Assembly: GCF_024399475.1 (NCBI RefSeq)
Contig: NZ_CP101620.1
Location: 1,221,608-1,285,607, forward strand
Origin: Allocoprobacillus halotolerans
GTDB taxonomy: Bacteria; Bacillota_I; Bacilli_A; Erysipelotrichales; Coprobacillaceae
DNA: 64,000 nt
Direction of reading: 5' to 3'
Shown: one piece after another, positions 50,938-59,978 of the stretch
How the letters are laid out: every line of letters begins with the position of its first letter
How positions within the stretch are numbered: the first letter of the stretch is position 1
Made by a program: the position numbers and the translations under genes
The notes under the pieces: model-generated
The model's database searches: none
Seen by the model: only the letters and a program-made list of their open reading frames with translations
What the model was told of the DNA's origin: nothing

Positions 50938-51698
50938 ATGTTTGCAAAAGAAAGACAGGATGCGATTATTGAACAGTTAAATCAAAAGGGTAGTGTTAAA
51001 GTCAAGGATTTGAGCTTAAAATATCAGGTTACAGAAGATTGTATTCGTAAAGATTTGGCTTTATTAGAAAAAAGGGCTTGTTGAAAAAGACATATGGAGG
51101 AGCAATGAGTTTACGTACCAATCCTCATTTGTATAGCAGTGTTCAACGTAAAGATATGAATGATGAAGAAAGACAGATGCTTGCTAAAAAAGCCGTTTCT
51201 TTATTGAAAGATGAAGATACGATTTACTTGGATATTTCGAGAACAAATGTTGAAATTGCAAAAATATTAACGACTTCCAATCTTTCAGTACATGTAATCA
51301 CAAATATGATTGAAATATTAGATGTTTTAAGAAATCATCCACATATATCAGTTGTTCTTATTGGTGGTGAATTGAATAAGGAACGAGATGGATTCTGGGG
51401 TGGATTGTCTATGAAAATTGTTCAAAGTTTTAAGTTTGATGTTGCATTTTTAGGGGTTGTAGGTGTGGATCTTCAGCAGGGTAAGATGTCTACTTATTAT
51501 GTTGATGATGGTTTGATGAAACAGCAGATTATAACACAAAGTCAAAGAAGTTATCTTTTGTGTGAACAAAGAAAATTAAGAGAAGATGGTCAGTTTATTT
51601 ATGGTGATTTATCTGAGGTAGATGGAATCGTTTTAGCAAGTTCGTTACATGAAGATGAACAAAATCTCTTGAATGAGTATGGTGTAGAAATTGTCTAG
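50938..51698 (+). CDS. DeoR/GlpR family regulator, frameshifted once
   Basis: About 253 residues. Helix-turn-helix KERQDAIIEQLNQKGSVKVKDLSLKYQVTEDCIRKDLALLEKK, then a frame change near 51068 (one A short in a run), then the sugar-phosphate sensor domain with YLDISRTNVEIAK, SVVLIGGELN and FLGVVGVDLQQG. DeoR proteins bind phosphosugars as inducers. It is the first gene of the GRE operon, ten bases before it, behind GGAGGGAG. It should sense a phosphorylated anhydro- or deoxysugar if the pathway inference holds. Confidence 0.8.
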
Positions 51699-51707
51699 GA
51701 GGCCGAT

Positions 51708-54056
51708 ATGAAAAAATTAATGAGTCAAAGAGTACAGATTTTAAAAGATAAGATGTTGGAGGCACCGCGTTTTGCTTCTATTGAACAAGCACGTATTATT
51801 ACGCGTGTTTATCAGGAAAATGAAGATTTATCAATTCCTCGTAAACGAGCATTATCTTTAAAGACAGCTATGGAAGAATTGGAAATTGGTTTTGAACCAG
51901 AAGAACTCATTGTAGGCAATCGTACCAAAGGTGTGCGTTATGGTGTGGTTTTTCCTGAAAGTGGATGTTCATGGGTGAATCAGGAATTTGAAACTTTACC
52001 AACCAGACCACAAGATCAATTTCATGTGAGAGAGGAAGATATTCAAGAATTTAGGGAAAAGATTTATCCTTATTGGCAAGGAAAATCAATGGAAGATGTG
52101 ATTAAAAAACGTGGTGGTCAAGAGATTGAAGAGATTGCGAAAGTTGTGAAAATTAATCAAAAAGATCATGCACAAGGGCATATTTGTCCAGATACAGCTT
52201 TATGGCTTAAAAAAGGGCCACAAGGTTTTATTCAAGATGTTAAATTACATTTAGAAACTTGCGATGAATCACAAAAAGAGTTTTATGAATGCGTCATTAC
52301 AGTCATGGAAGGTGCCTGTACATTTATGAAAAGGTATCATGATGAAATCATGGAACATCTTTTAGAAGTTGATCCAAAATATCAGTCATCATTACAAAAC
52401 GTTGCAAAAATATGTTTAAATCTTACGCAAAGACCTCCTGAACACTATCAAGAAGCAGTTCAATCATTATGGTTTTTATTTGTTTTATTGCATATGGAAT
52501 CTAATGCATCTTCCTTTTCACCAGGAAGAATGGATCAATATTTATATCCTTACTATCAACGAGATATAGAATCAGGTTATATCACACAAAGCGAAGCTTT
52601 AGATATTTTAGAGTGTTTATGGTTAAAGTTTAATCAAATTGTATATTTACGTAATCAACATAGTGCGAAATATTTTGCTGGTTTTCCAATTGGTTTTAAT
52701 ATTGCGATTGGTGGAGTCGATGAAAATGGTGAAGATACTTATAATAATTTATCTTTGCTTTGTTTACAATGTCAGTATGATATTGGTTTACCACAGCCCA
52801 ATTTATCTGTTCGTTTAAATAAAAATAGTTCTCATGAATTGATGCATCAAGCTATTGAAGTTGTTTCAAAAGGAAGTGGTATGCCACAATTTTTCAATGA
52901 TGAAGCCATTATTCACGCTTTAATTGATTTGGGAATTGATAAAAAAGATGCTTTGAATTATGCGATTGTAGGTTGTGTAGAATTGACAACACATGGCAAT
53001 AATTTAGGTTGGTCTGATGCGGCAATGTTTAATTTTAATAAAGTGCTTGAACTCACATTGAATCATGGAAAATGTTTATTAACTGGAAAACAATTAGGCT
53101 TAGATTTAGGTGGTTTAGAATCTTATGTTTCATTTGAAGAATTAGAAACAGCTTTTCAACAACAAATAGATTATTTTATTGAACGTATGATGAAAGCTGA
53201 AGTTGTTGTTGAAAAAGCCCATCAAGATTGTTTACCAACAGCCTTTTTATCAGCAGTCATTGATGATTGTATGGAAAAAGGTTTGGATGTCACAAAAGGT
53301 GGGGCACGTTATAATTTATCAGGAATTCAAATGATTCAAATTGCCAATTTGGCTGATTCATTAGCTGCCTTAAAACAACTTGTTTATGAAGAAAAGTTAA
53401 TTGATGCCAGTGAATTATTAAAAGCCATGCAAGCTGATTTTCAAGGTTATGAAATCATTCAGACAATGTTATTGAATAAAGTACCAAAGTATGGTAATGA
53501 CATCGCATGGGTTGATCGTTTAGGCGCAAAATGGGCAGAATATTTTAGAGAACGTATGAAAGATTATACAAATTATCGAGGGGGACCTTATCATACAGGT
53601 ATGTACACAGTTTCAGCTCATGTACCAATGGGCGAAAATGTAGGAGCTTCACCAGATGGACGCAATGCTTTCACGCCTTTGGCTGATGGAGGCATGTCAC
53701 CAGTTTATGGTAGAGATTTATCTGGACCAACAGCTGTCTTAAAATCAGTTTCTCGTTTAAATAATCAGTTGACAACGAATGGTGGTTTATTAAATATGAA
53801 GTTTTTACCTGAATTTTTTGAAACAGAAGCAGGAATGCGTAAGTTTGAAACATTTTTAAGAGCCTTTGTTGATTTAAAGATACCACATATTCAATTCAAT
53901 GTTGTAAGACGTGAAGATTTATTAGATGCGAAAGTTCATCCACAACAACATCGCTCACTCACAATTCGTGTGGCAGGATATACCGCTTATTTTGTTGAAC
54001 TAGCCAATAAACTCCAAAATGAAATCATAGAGAGAACATCATATGACAACATCTAA
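51708..54056 (+). CDS. Glycyl radical enzyme, YbiW/PflD-like (candidate anhydrohexitol-phosphate lyase)
   Basis: 782 residues, intact. Active-site Cys423 lies in AIVGCVELTTHG with Glu425 two residues on, and the glycyl radical Gly757 in RVAGYTAYF. N-terminal landmarks RALSLKTAMEELEIGFEPEELIVGN and SFSPGRMDQYLYPYYQRDIE match E. coli YbiW. GCVE places it in the eliminase branch (glycerol, propanediol, choline and similar), not pyruvate formate-lyase, which has Cys-Cys. YbiW and PflD are reported to open 1,5-anhydroglucitol- and 1,5-anhydromannitol-6-phosphate to 1-deoxyfructose-6-phosphate. Followed by its activase (14-base overlap) and an FSA-like aldolase. Substrate here is inferred. Confidence 0.85.
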   Translation: MKKLMSQRVQILKDKMLEAPRFASIEQARIITRVYQENEDLSIPRKRALSLKTAMEELEIGFEPEELIVGNRTKGVRYGVVFPESGCSWVNQEFETLPTRPQDQFHVREEDIQEFREKIYPYWQGKSMEDVIKKRGGQEIEEIAKVVKINQKDHAQGHICPDTALWLKKGPQGFIQDVKLHLETCDESQKEFYECVITVMEGACTFMKRYHDEIMEHLLEVDPKYQSSLQNVAKICLNLTQRPPEHYQEAVQSLWFLFVLLHMESNASSFSPGRMDQYLYPYYQRDIESGYITQSEALDILECLWLKFNQIVYLRNQHSAKYFAGFPIGFNIAIGGVDENGEDTYNNLSLLCLQCQYDIGLPQPNLSVRLNKNSSHELMHQAIEVVSKGSGMPQFFNDEAIIHALIDLGIDKKDALNYAIVGCVELTTHGNNLGWSDAAMFNFNKVLELTLNHGKCLLTGKQLGLDLGGLESYVSFEELETAFQQQIDYFIERMMKAEVVVEKAHQDCLPTAFLSAVIDDCMEKGLDVTKGGARYNLSGIQMIQIANLADSLAALKQLVYEEKLIDASELLKAMQADFQGYEIIQTMLLNKVPKYGNDIAWVDRLGAKWAEYFRERMKDYTNYRGGPYHTGMYTVSAHVPMGENVGASPDGRNAFTPLADGGMSPVYGRDLSGPTAVLKSVSRLNNQLTTNGGLLNMKFLPEFFETEAGMRKFETFLRAFVDLKIPHIQFNVVRREDLLDAKVHPQQHRSLTIRVAGYTAYFVELANKLQNEIIERTSYDNI

Positions 54057-54969
54057 AGGATTAATTTTTGATATTAAAAGATTTGCGGTTCATGATGGCG
54101 ATGGAATTCGTACAACGATATTTTTAAAAGGGTGTCCACTCCATTGTTTATGGTGTCAAAACCCTGAAGGCATTTCTTTTCAAAGACAACCCATCTTCAT
54201 GGAAAATTTATGTATTCATTGTCAAAGCTGTGATCAATTTTCTAAAGAAGGGCAAATGGAATATCGCCTACGTCCTTATTTTCATAAAGATTATCAAGGA
54301 GATTTTGATAATTTAGTACGCATTTGTCCTAGTGGGGCGATTCGTTATGATAGTGAATATTATGATATAGAAACATTAATGCAAAAAATTAGAGATGATC
54401 GTGTTTTCTATCGTGATAATGGTGGTGTGACTTTTTCAGGTGGAGAACCTTTTTCTCAAGCAGAGTTTCTTATTGAAATGTTGAAACGTTGTCATCAAGA
54501 AAAAATTCATACAGCTATTGAAACGACCTTATATACATCTTTAGAAAATATAAAAAAAGCTTTGCCTTATCTGAATCAAATTTATATTGATTTAAAAATT
54601 AATGATAACAAGAATCATCAACACTATGTCGGAGGATCACTCAAGATTATTCAAGATAATATCAGATATGTATTAGAAAGTGAACATAAAGATAAAGTGA
54701 TTGTACGTACACCATTAATTCCTGAAATAACAGCTTTAGATGAAAATATTGCTTCAATTTCAAGATTCCTATCACATATTTATCCAGATGTAACTTATGA
54801 ATTGTTGAACTATAATCCATTAGCTTCAGCAAAGTATGAATATGTTGATTTTGACTATGGTGTGGATAAGGATGTTCAAAAACTAACATCAAAACAAATG
54901 GAAGAATTTTATCAGATTGTTTATCAAAATGGAATTAAAAATTTAATAAAAGAAGGAGAACATAACTAA
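54043..54969 (+). CDS. Glycyl-radical enzyme activating protein (radical SAM, YbiY-like)
   Basis: 308 residues. GCPLHCLWCQNPEG carries the radical SAM CxxxCxxC. CIHCQSC plus a later CPSGAI give one auxiliary cluster, as in YbiY, not the two-cluster set of PflC/CutD-type activases. TFSGGEPFSQ is the SAM-binding GGEP loop. It generates the glycyl radical on the preceding enzyme under anaerobic conditions. It overlaps that gene by 14 bases and abuts the aldolase gene. Intact. Confidence 0.9.
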   Translation: MTTSKGLIFDIKRFAVHDGDGIRTTIFLKGCPLHCLWCQNPEGISFQRQPIFMENLCIHCQSCDQFSKEGQMEYRLRPYFHKDYQGDFDNLVRICPSGAIRYDSEYYDIETLMQKIRDDRVFYRDNGGVTFSGGEPFSQAEFLIEMLKRCHQEKIHTAIETTLYTSLENIKKALPYLNQIYIDLKINDNKNHQHYVGGSLKIIQDNIRYVLESEHKDKVIVRTPLIPEITALDENIASISRFLSHIYPDVTYELLNYNPLASAKYEYVDFDYGVDKDVQKLTSKQMEEFYQIVYQNGIKNLIKEGEHN

Positions 54970-55649
54970 TGGAATTTATTATAGATACAGTTAATTTAGA
55001 TGAAATTAAAGAAGCAGTGGAATATATGCCAATTGTTGGAGTGACAAGCAATCCATCAATTGTTAAGAAAACAAGTCCTCAAAACTTCTTTGAACATATG
55101 CGTGAAATCAGAGAGATTATTGGCAAAGAAAGAAGTTTGCATGTTCAGGTTATTTCTAAAGACTGTGATACAATCGTAAAAGAAGCACATAGAATACTCG
55201 AAGAAATTGATGATCAAGTCTATATCAAAGTGCCAGTATCTTATGAAGGAATCAAAGCCATTAAAATCTTGAAAGCTGAAGGTGTCAATGTCACAGCCAC
55301 AGCTGTCTATGATTTAATGCAGGGATATATGGCACTAGCTGCTAGAGCAGACTATATTGCCCCATATGTCAATCGTATTGGAAACTTGGGAGCCGATCCA
55401 ATGGAACTCATCAATGAACTATCAAATCGTATTGTGATGGATGGATATGATACAAAGATAGTGGCAGCCTCATTCAAAGGAGTGCAACAGGTAAGAGATG
55501 CTTTCAACTATGGTGTACAGTCCATCACAGCACCGGTAGAAGTGTTGAAACAAATTTTTAAGAATCCAAACATAGAAAAAGCAGTGGATGATTTCAATGC
55601 TGACTGGTATGCAATGTATGGAGAAGGAACAGGAATATGTGATTTGTAA
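54969..55649 (+). CDS. Fructose-6-phosphate aldolase-like transaldolase (FsaA/FsaB family)
   Basis: 226 residues. IDTVNLDEIKEAVEYMPIVGVTSNPSIV is the family start and YIKVPVSYEGIKAIKIL contains Schiff-base Lys87. PYVNRIGNLGADPMELI is the FSA-type loop. In the anhydroglycolysis scheme, FSA splits 1-deoxyfructose-6-phosphate into glyceraldehyde-3-phosphate and hydroxyacetone. The start shares a base with the activase stop and a terminator follows, so this closes the operon. Intact. Confidence 0.9.
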   Translation: MEFIIDTVNLDEIKEAVEYMPIVGVTSNPSIVKKTSPQNFFEHMREIREIIGKERSLHVQVISKDCDTIVKEAHRILEEIDDQVYIKVPVSYEGIKAIKILKAEGVNVTATAVYDLMQGYMALAARADYIAPYVNRIGNLGADPMELINELSNRIVMDGYDTKIVAASFKGVQQVRDAFNYGVQSITAPVEVLKQIFKNPNIEKAVDDFNADWYAMYGEGTGICDL

Positions 55650-55673
55650 GAGGTACATATGTATCTCTTTTTA
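55649..55673 (+). terminator. Intrinsic terminator of the glycyl radical operon
   Basis: AGAGGTACATA / TGTATCTCT-type stem centred on CATATG with a T tail. Confidence 0.85.
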
Positions 55674-55691
55674 TTAAAATTTTTTAATTCA

Positions 55692-55742
55692 TTGACATAA
55701 AAATTTATCAGTTTTATCATAAAGTTAAGTAAAGCTTTACTT
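55692..55742 (+). promoter_or_regulatory. Promoter and 16-base palindrome of the C45-like gene
   Basis: TTGACA (55692-55697), 17-base spacer, TATCAT (55715-55720). The perfect palindrome AAGTAAAGCTTTACTT (55727-55742) covers the expected start point, so a dimeric repressor is likely. No regulator gene is adjacent. Confidence 0.65.
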
Positions 55743-55771
55743 GTTCAAAATTGAATAAGGAAGTGAAAAAG

Positions 55772-56755
55772 ATGTATCATATCAGATTAAAAAATACTCA
55801 TTATGATGCTGGGTTTCATTATGGACAAATGTTGAAAAAACATGGACAAATGATTTGTGAAAAACCGACTTTTCAAATCACAAAAGAAAAACAGCTATTT
55901 GTAGAAAAATGTATACCCATCTATCAAAAATATTATCCTGAAATATTAGATGAAATTAAAGGAATTGCAGATGGTCAACAAAGTTCTTATGAAGATTTAT
56001 TGATTTTTTTACTGAGCATGTATTGCTTTGAAGTGAATCTCCATTGTACATGTCTGGCTTGTGTTGATCAACAAAATATACTACTAGGACGTAATAGTGA
56101 TTTTCTTGTATCATTAGAAAAGTTATGTATGAATTGTTTGTATGCTTTAGATGATTGTTTATCTTTTTGTGGCAATACGACTGCTTTTGTAGAAATAGAA
56201 GATGGTATGAATGAAAAAGGTTTAGCAATGGGAATGACATTTGTTTATCCAAGTATCAAAAAGCCAGGGTTCAATGCAGGCTTTTTAGTGAGATATTGTT
56301 TAGAAAAGTGCCAGAGTGTCAAAGAATGTCTAAAATTTATCAAAACAGTACCAATTGCTTCTTATCAAACTTTAACTTTCGTCGATGCTTCAGGACATAT
56401 TGCGGTGGTGGAATGTTGTCCACACCATGTAGAAATCACGGAGGCATTTGATTCTTCTTTTTTAGTCGCAACGAATCATTTTGAAAAGATACCCCATCAT
56501 CCTCATATCGATGATTGGTATTCTCATCAAAGGTACCAAAATGCTTATCACGCATTGAATCAAAATAAAAACATCTCTCTTTCATTAATTCAAGATATTT
56601 TATCAGGAAAATATGGGTTTATGTGTCAATATGATCGAAAAATAGGCGCTGATACGATTTGGTCAGTTGTTTATGATGTGAAAAATCAAAATATATATCG
56701 TGTGGAGGGAAATCCATCACGTAAGAAATTTAAAAAAGATTTAAGATGGAGATGA
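55772..56755 (+). CDS. C45 (acyl-CoA:6-APA acyltransferase-like) Ntn hydrolase family protein
   Basis: About 327 residues. MYHIRLKNTHYDAGFHYGQML is the family opening. The middle has LHCTCLACVDQQNILLGRNSDF, where Cys is the Ntn nucleophile (usual CTSF), and ALGM-like GLAMGMTFVYPSI. The family cleaves or transfers amide acyl groups. No signal peptide. ATG 55772 lies ten bases past AAGGAAG; an upstream TTG (55751) is in frame. Following genes overlap slightly. Intact. Confidence 0.7.
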   Translation: MYHIRLKNTHYDAGFHYGQMLKKHGQMICEKPTFQITKEKQLFVEKCIPIYQKYYPEILDEIKGIADGQQSSYEDLLIFLLSMYCFEVNLHCTCLACVDQQNILLGRNSDFLVSLEKLCMNCLYALDDCLSFCGNTTAFVEIEDGMNEKGLAMGMTFVYPSIKKPGFNAGFLVRYCLEKCQSVKECLKFIKTVPIASYQTLTFVDASGHIAVVECCPHHVEITEAFDSSFLVATNHFEKIPHHPHIDDWYSHQRYQNAYHALNQNKNISLSLIQDILSGKYGFMCQYDRKIGADTIWSVVYDVKNQNIYRVEGNPSRKKFKKDLRWR

Positions 56756-57005
56756 TGAAAATGATTGTATTAGGATTAATCTTTATTTGTATTTTGTTTT
56801 GTTTGATACGTTTTATAGTGGGAAGGAGTTTTTATCACAAAATTGTCATCAAAAATGGAAACCTTCATTTTTTCAAGTAATGGGTAATATAAGTCATTAT
56901 GTTAATCATTGTCATGTCAAATGTCCTTATTGTCATCAAGTTCAAAATATCAGACTTTCAAAAGGAAATAGATTGTGTTACAATAAAAGCAGGAAAAGAG
57001 GTTAG
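56752..57005 (+). CDS. Small membrane-anchored zinc-ribbon protein, frameshifted once
   Basis: N-terminal hydrophobic helix (MIVLGLIFICILFCLIRFIVG) from an ATG that overlaps the previous stop (ATGATGA), then, in a second frame reached near 56830, NCHQKWKPSFFQVMGNISHYVNHCHVKCPYCHQVQNIRLS with a CPYC and an earlier Cys for a zinc site. It is about 83 residues. Function unknown. The frame change is within a T-rich run, so a missing base is plausible. Confidence 0.5.
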
Positions 57006-57009
57006 GAGT

Positions 57010-58039
57010 ATGAAGGAAATTATTTTAGGGAGTACAGGGATTCAAGTTGTGCAAAATGCTTTTGGAGCTTTACCAGTGCAAAGAGTTTCAAAAGAAGAAG
57101 GCGTTAAAATTTTAAGAAAAGCTTATGATGGAGGTATGCGTTTTTTGATACTGCTAGAGCTTATAGTGACAGTGAGGAAAAAGTGGGTGAAGCTTTGCAT
57201 ATTTATCCAAGAGAGAGCTATTATATTGCAACCAAAACAATGGCAACAACACCAGAAGAATTTTGGAAACAATTGGATCAATCATTAACATTATTGCAAA
57301 CTGATTATATTGATATTTATCAGTTTCATTGTGCTTCACAAGTTTATGCACCTGATGATGGTACAGGAATGTATGAATGTATGTTAGAAGCAAAAAAACA
57401 AGGAAAGATTAGACATATTGGGATTACTGCTCATCAGCTTCAAGTCGCTTTAGATGCAGTTGATTCAAAGTTATATGAAACACTTCAGTTTCCATTTAGT
57501 TATTTATCATCAAAAAAGAATTGGAACTTGTAGAAAAATGTCAAGCAGCTAATATCGGATTTATTGCGATGAAAGGTTTAGCTGGAGGGTTAATTAATCA
57601 ATCTCGATTAGCTATGGCATATATGAGTCAATTTGATCATGTTTTACCTATTTGGGGAATTCAAAAAGAAAGTGAATTAGATGAATGGTTATCTTATATG
57701 CAAAATACACCAGTTCTTGATGATGAAATGAAAGCTTTTATTGAAAAAGAAAAAACAGAGTTATCAGGAGATTTTTGCCGAGGATGTGGATATTGTATGC
57801 CTTGTCCTGCAGGTATTATGATTAATCAATGTGCGCGTATGTCATTAATGTTAAGACGTGCTCCATCAAAGAGCTGGTTAACACCTGAAATGCAAGCTGA
57901 AATGAAGAAAATTGAGAATTGTTTACATTGTGGATTATGTTCAAGCAAATGTCCATATGAATTAGATACTCCAACATTATTACAAAAGAACTATGAAGAT
58001 TATCAAAAAGTTTTATCAGGAGAAGTGAAAGTTCAATAA
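57010..58039 (+). CDS. Aldo/keto reductase with 4Fe-4S C-terminus, two frameshifts
   Basis: About 345 residues. IILGSTGIQVVQNAFGALPV, then FFDTARAYSDSEEKVGEAL after a frame change near 57145 (T run), a barrel through GITAHQLQVALDAVDS, a second change near 57513 (A run), and a C-terminal domain with CRGCGYCMPCPAGI and CLHCGLCSSKCPYELD (two 4Fe-4S motifs). Same architecture as the AKR at 29833. It may reduce aldehydes or hydroxyacetone produced in the region; this is speculation. Both shifts fit one missing base. Confidence 0.75.
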
Positions 58040-58082
58040 CAGCATGTTATAATGAAAACAATAGAAATAAAGGAGAGAAATT

Positions 58083-58924
58083 ATGAGTAAGATTGTATTT
58101 TTAGATGTTGATGGAACATTGATTGATTATGAGGCAAAGTTGCCAGCTTCAGCGGCTAAAGCTGTCGATCAGGCACGTGCGAATGGGCATAAGGTTTATA
58201 TTTGTACAGGATGTTCAAAAGCTGAAATTGAACAAAGAAATTTGTGTGAATTAGATGGTATGATTGGTGGTAATGGTGCTTATGTCGAAGACCATGGACA
58301 TGTGGTTATGCATCAGGGATTATCTAAAGAAGATGTTAAACATATTGTGGATTGGTGTAATGAAAGACATTTAGGTTTTTATTTAGAGGCTAATAGCGGT
58401 ATGTATTGTAATGATTATATGTATGAACAAGGTCCTGAAGTCATGGTTAAATATGCTCAAGGTAAAGGTGCAGATTTAACAAAAGCGAAAGAATCATCAA
58501 AACGTTTTATAGATGGATTTATTCATTTACAAGGTGAAGATTTATATCGTGATGATGTCAATAAAATTAGTTTTATTTTAAGCAGCTATCAAGATCACTT
58601 AGATTCTCAAAAGAATTCCCACACTTGATTGCTAATACTTGGGGAGGTAAAGGAGAAGTGGCATTATATGGTGATTTAGGACCTGCTGGTATTACTAAAA
58701 GACATGCGATTGAAGTGTTATTAGACTATTTAGGTGCTGATCAAAAAGATACGATTTCATTTGGTGATGCTAAAATTGATTTATCAATGTTTGAATGTTG
58801 TGATTATAATGTTGCAATGGGTAATGGTGGCGAAGAAATTAAAGCTGCTGCTGATTATATTACAACCGATGTCAATGATGATGGATTATATAATGCTTTC
58901 CGTTATTTAAATTTAATTGATTAA
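58083..58924 (+). CDS. Cof-type HAD hydrolase, frameshifted once
   Basis: About 280 residues. IVFLDVDGTLIDYEAK (I), ICTGCSKAEIEQ (II) and, after a frame change near 58610 (one A short), KRHAIEVLLDYLG (III) and SFGDAKIDLSMF (IV, with Asp). It dephosphorylates an unknown sugar phosphate. SD AGGAG before ATG 58083. Likely a base-call error. Confidence 0.8.
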
Positions 58925-58928
58925 AAAT

Positions 58929-58978
58929 AAACAGTTATCAATAAGTGATGAGAAAAACTTGTTGATAATTGTTTTTTG
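58929..58978 (+). terminator. Intrinsic terminator after the HAD gene
   Basis: Long stem ACAGTTATCAATAAG / CTTGTTGATAATTGT with mismatches, followed by six T. Confidence 0.75.
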
Positions 58979-59048
58979 TATGATTGATTTCTTTTGTTTT
59001 TTGGATAAAGATGTTATAATAAGGAACGGATTATAAGGAGTGGATTTT

Positions 59049-59816
59049 GTGAAAGAACCAAAATATAAATTTATAGATATTCATAAAATTGAAGCAAACG
59101 GACATCAGCCAAGAACACATTTTGAAAAAGAAAAGATTCAGGAATTAGCCGTATCCATTCAACAAAATGGTTTATTACAACCGATTGTTGTAAGACCCTA
59201 TCAAGGAAAATATCAGATTGTTGTGGGGGAAAGACGTTATCGTGCTTGCCTTTTAGCGGGAATTGAGGAAGTGCCATGTCTTATACAAAATTATGACGAA
59301 CACCAGACTGCCACAGCCGCTATTGTAGAAAATATTCAAAGAGAAAATTTATCAGCGATTGAAGAAGCTTTAGCTTATCAACAAATCTTAGATACACAAA
59401 ATATAACTCAAGAAGAATTGGCACAAAAAGTGGGGAAGAAACAATCAACAATTGCCAATAAATTAAGATTATTACAATTACCAATGACTGTTCAAGAAGC
59501 GGTCAGAAGAAAAGATATTACAGAACGTCATGCCAGAGCTTTATTGAAATTAGATACAACTGCAAAACAAAATAATATGTTAAGAGAAATCATGGATAAA
59601 GGATTAAATGTTGAGCAGACAGAAGAAAAAATCAAGAAGAAAACAGAACCAAAAAAACCAAAGCCTAAGACTAAAAGTATCTCACAGAATCTTAAGATTG
59701 CGATGAATACATTGGATCAGGCAGCATTAATGGTACAACAGGCTGGAGTAGAAACGACTGTTGATATTTCAGAAACAGAGGATGAAGTTGTTTATGTGAT
59801 AAAGATGAAAAAATAG
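59049..59816 (+). CDS. ParB/Spo0J/Noc family DNA-binding protein
   Basis: 255 residues. Box I IQQNGLLQPIVVRP, box II GERRYRACLLAGI with the CTP-binding GERR, helix-turn-helix ITQEELAQKVGKKQSTIANKLRLLQLP, and a C-terminal dimer domain after a Lys/Pro-rich linker. It loads at parS near the origin and moves chromosomes, or, as Noc, blocks division. GTG 59049, eight bases past AAGGAG; an overlapping GTG at 59040 sits on the site. No parA is adjacent. It lies about 10 kb from mnmG-rsmG. Intact. Confidence 0.9.
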   Translation: MKEPKYKFIDIHKIEANGHQPRTHFEKEKIQELAVSIQQNGLLQPIVVRPYQGKYQIVVGERRYRACLLAGIEEVPCLIQNYDEHQTATAAIVENIQRENLSAIEEALAYQQILDTQNITQEELAQKVGKKQSTIANKLRLLQLPMTVQEAVRRKDITERHARALLKLDTTAKQNNMLREIMDKGLNVEQTEEKIKKKTEPKKPKPKTKSISQNLKIAMNTLDQAALMVQQAGVETTVDISETEDEVVYVIKMKK

Positions 59817-59819
59817 GAC

Positions 59820-59853
59820 TGTTAGTTTTATATGACTAATGGTCTTTTTTTGT
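59820..59853 (+). terminator. Intrinsic terminator after parB
   Basis: GACTGTTAGT / ACTAATGGTC stem followed by seven T. Confidence 0.75.
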
Positions 59854-59978
59854 GTTAAAAATGTAGAAAATAGTTTCATTTGAGTGTTTAAAGCATAAAA
59901 AAAGTGATGATTGTTTAAACACAACATTTCTTTTCATTTTGTATTTTATAAAATATGGCTGAAAGGGGTGATGTGTGA

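Noticed and set aside
58925-59048. Replication origin (DnaA boxes) or parS beside parB
   Set aside because: No TTATCCACA cluster or TGTTTCACGTGAAACA site was noticed here. The hairpin is an ordinary terminator.
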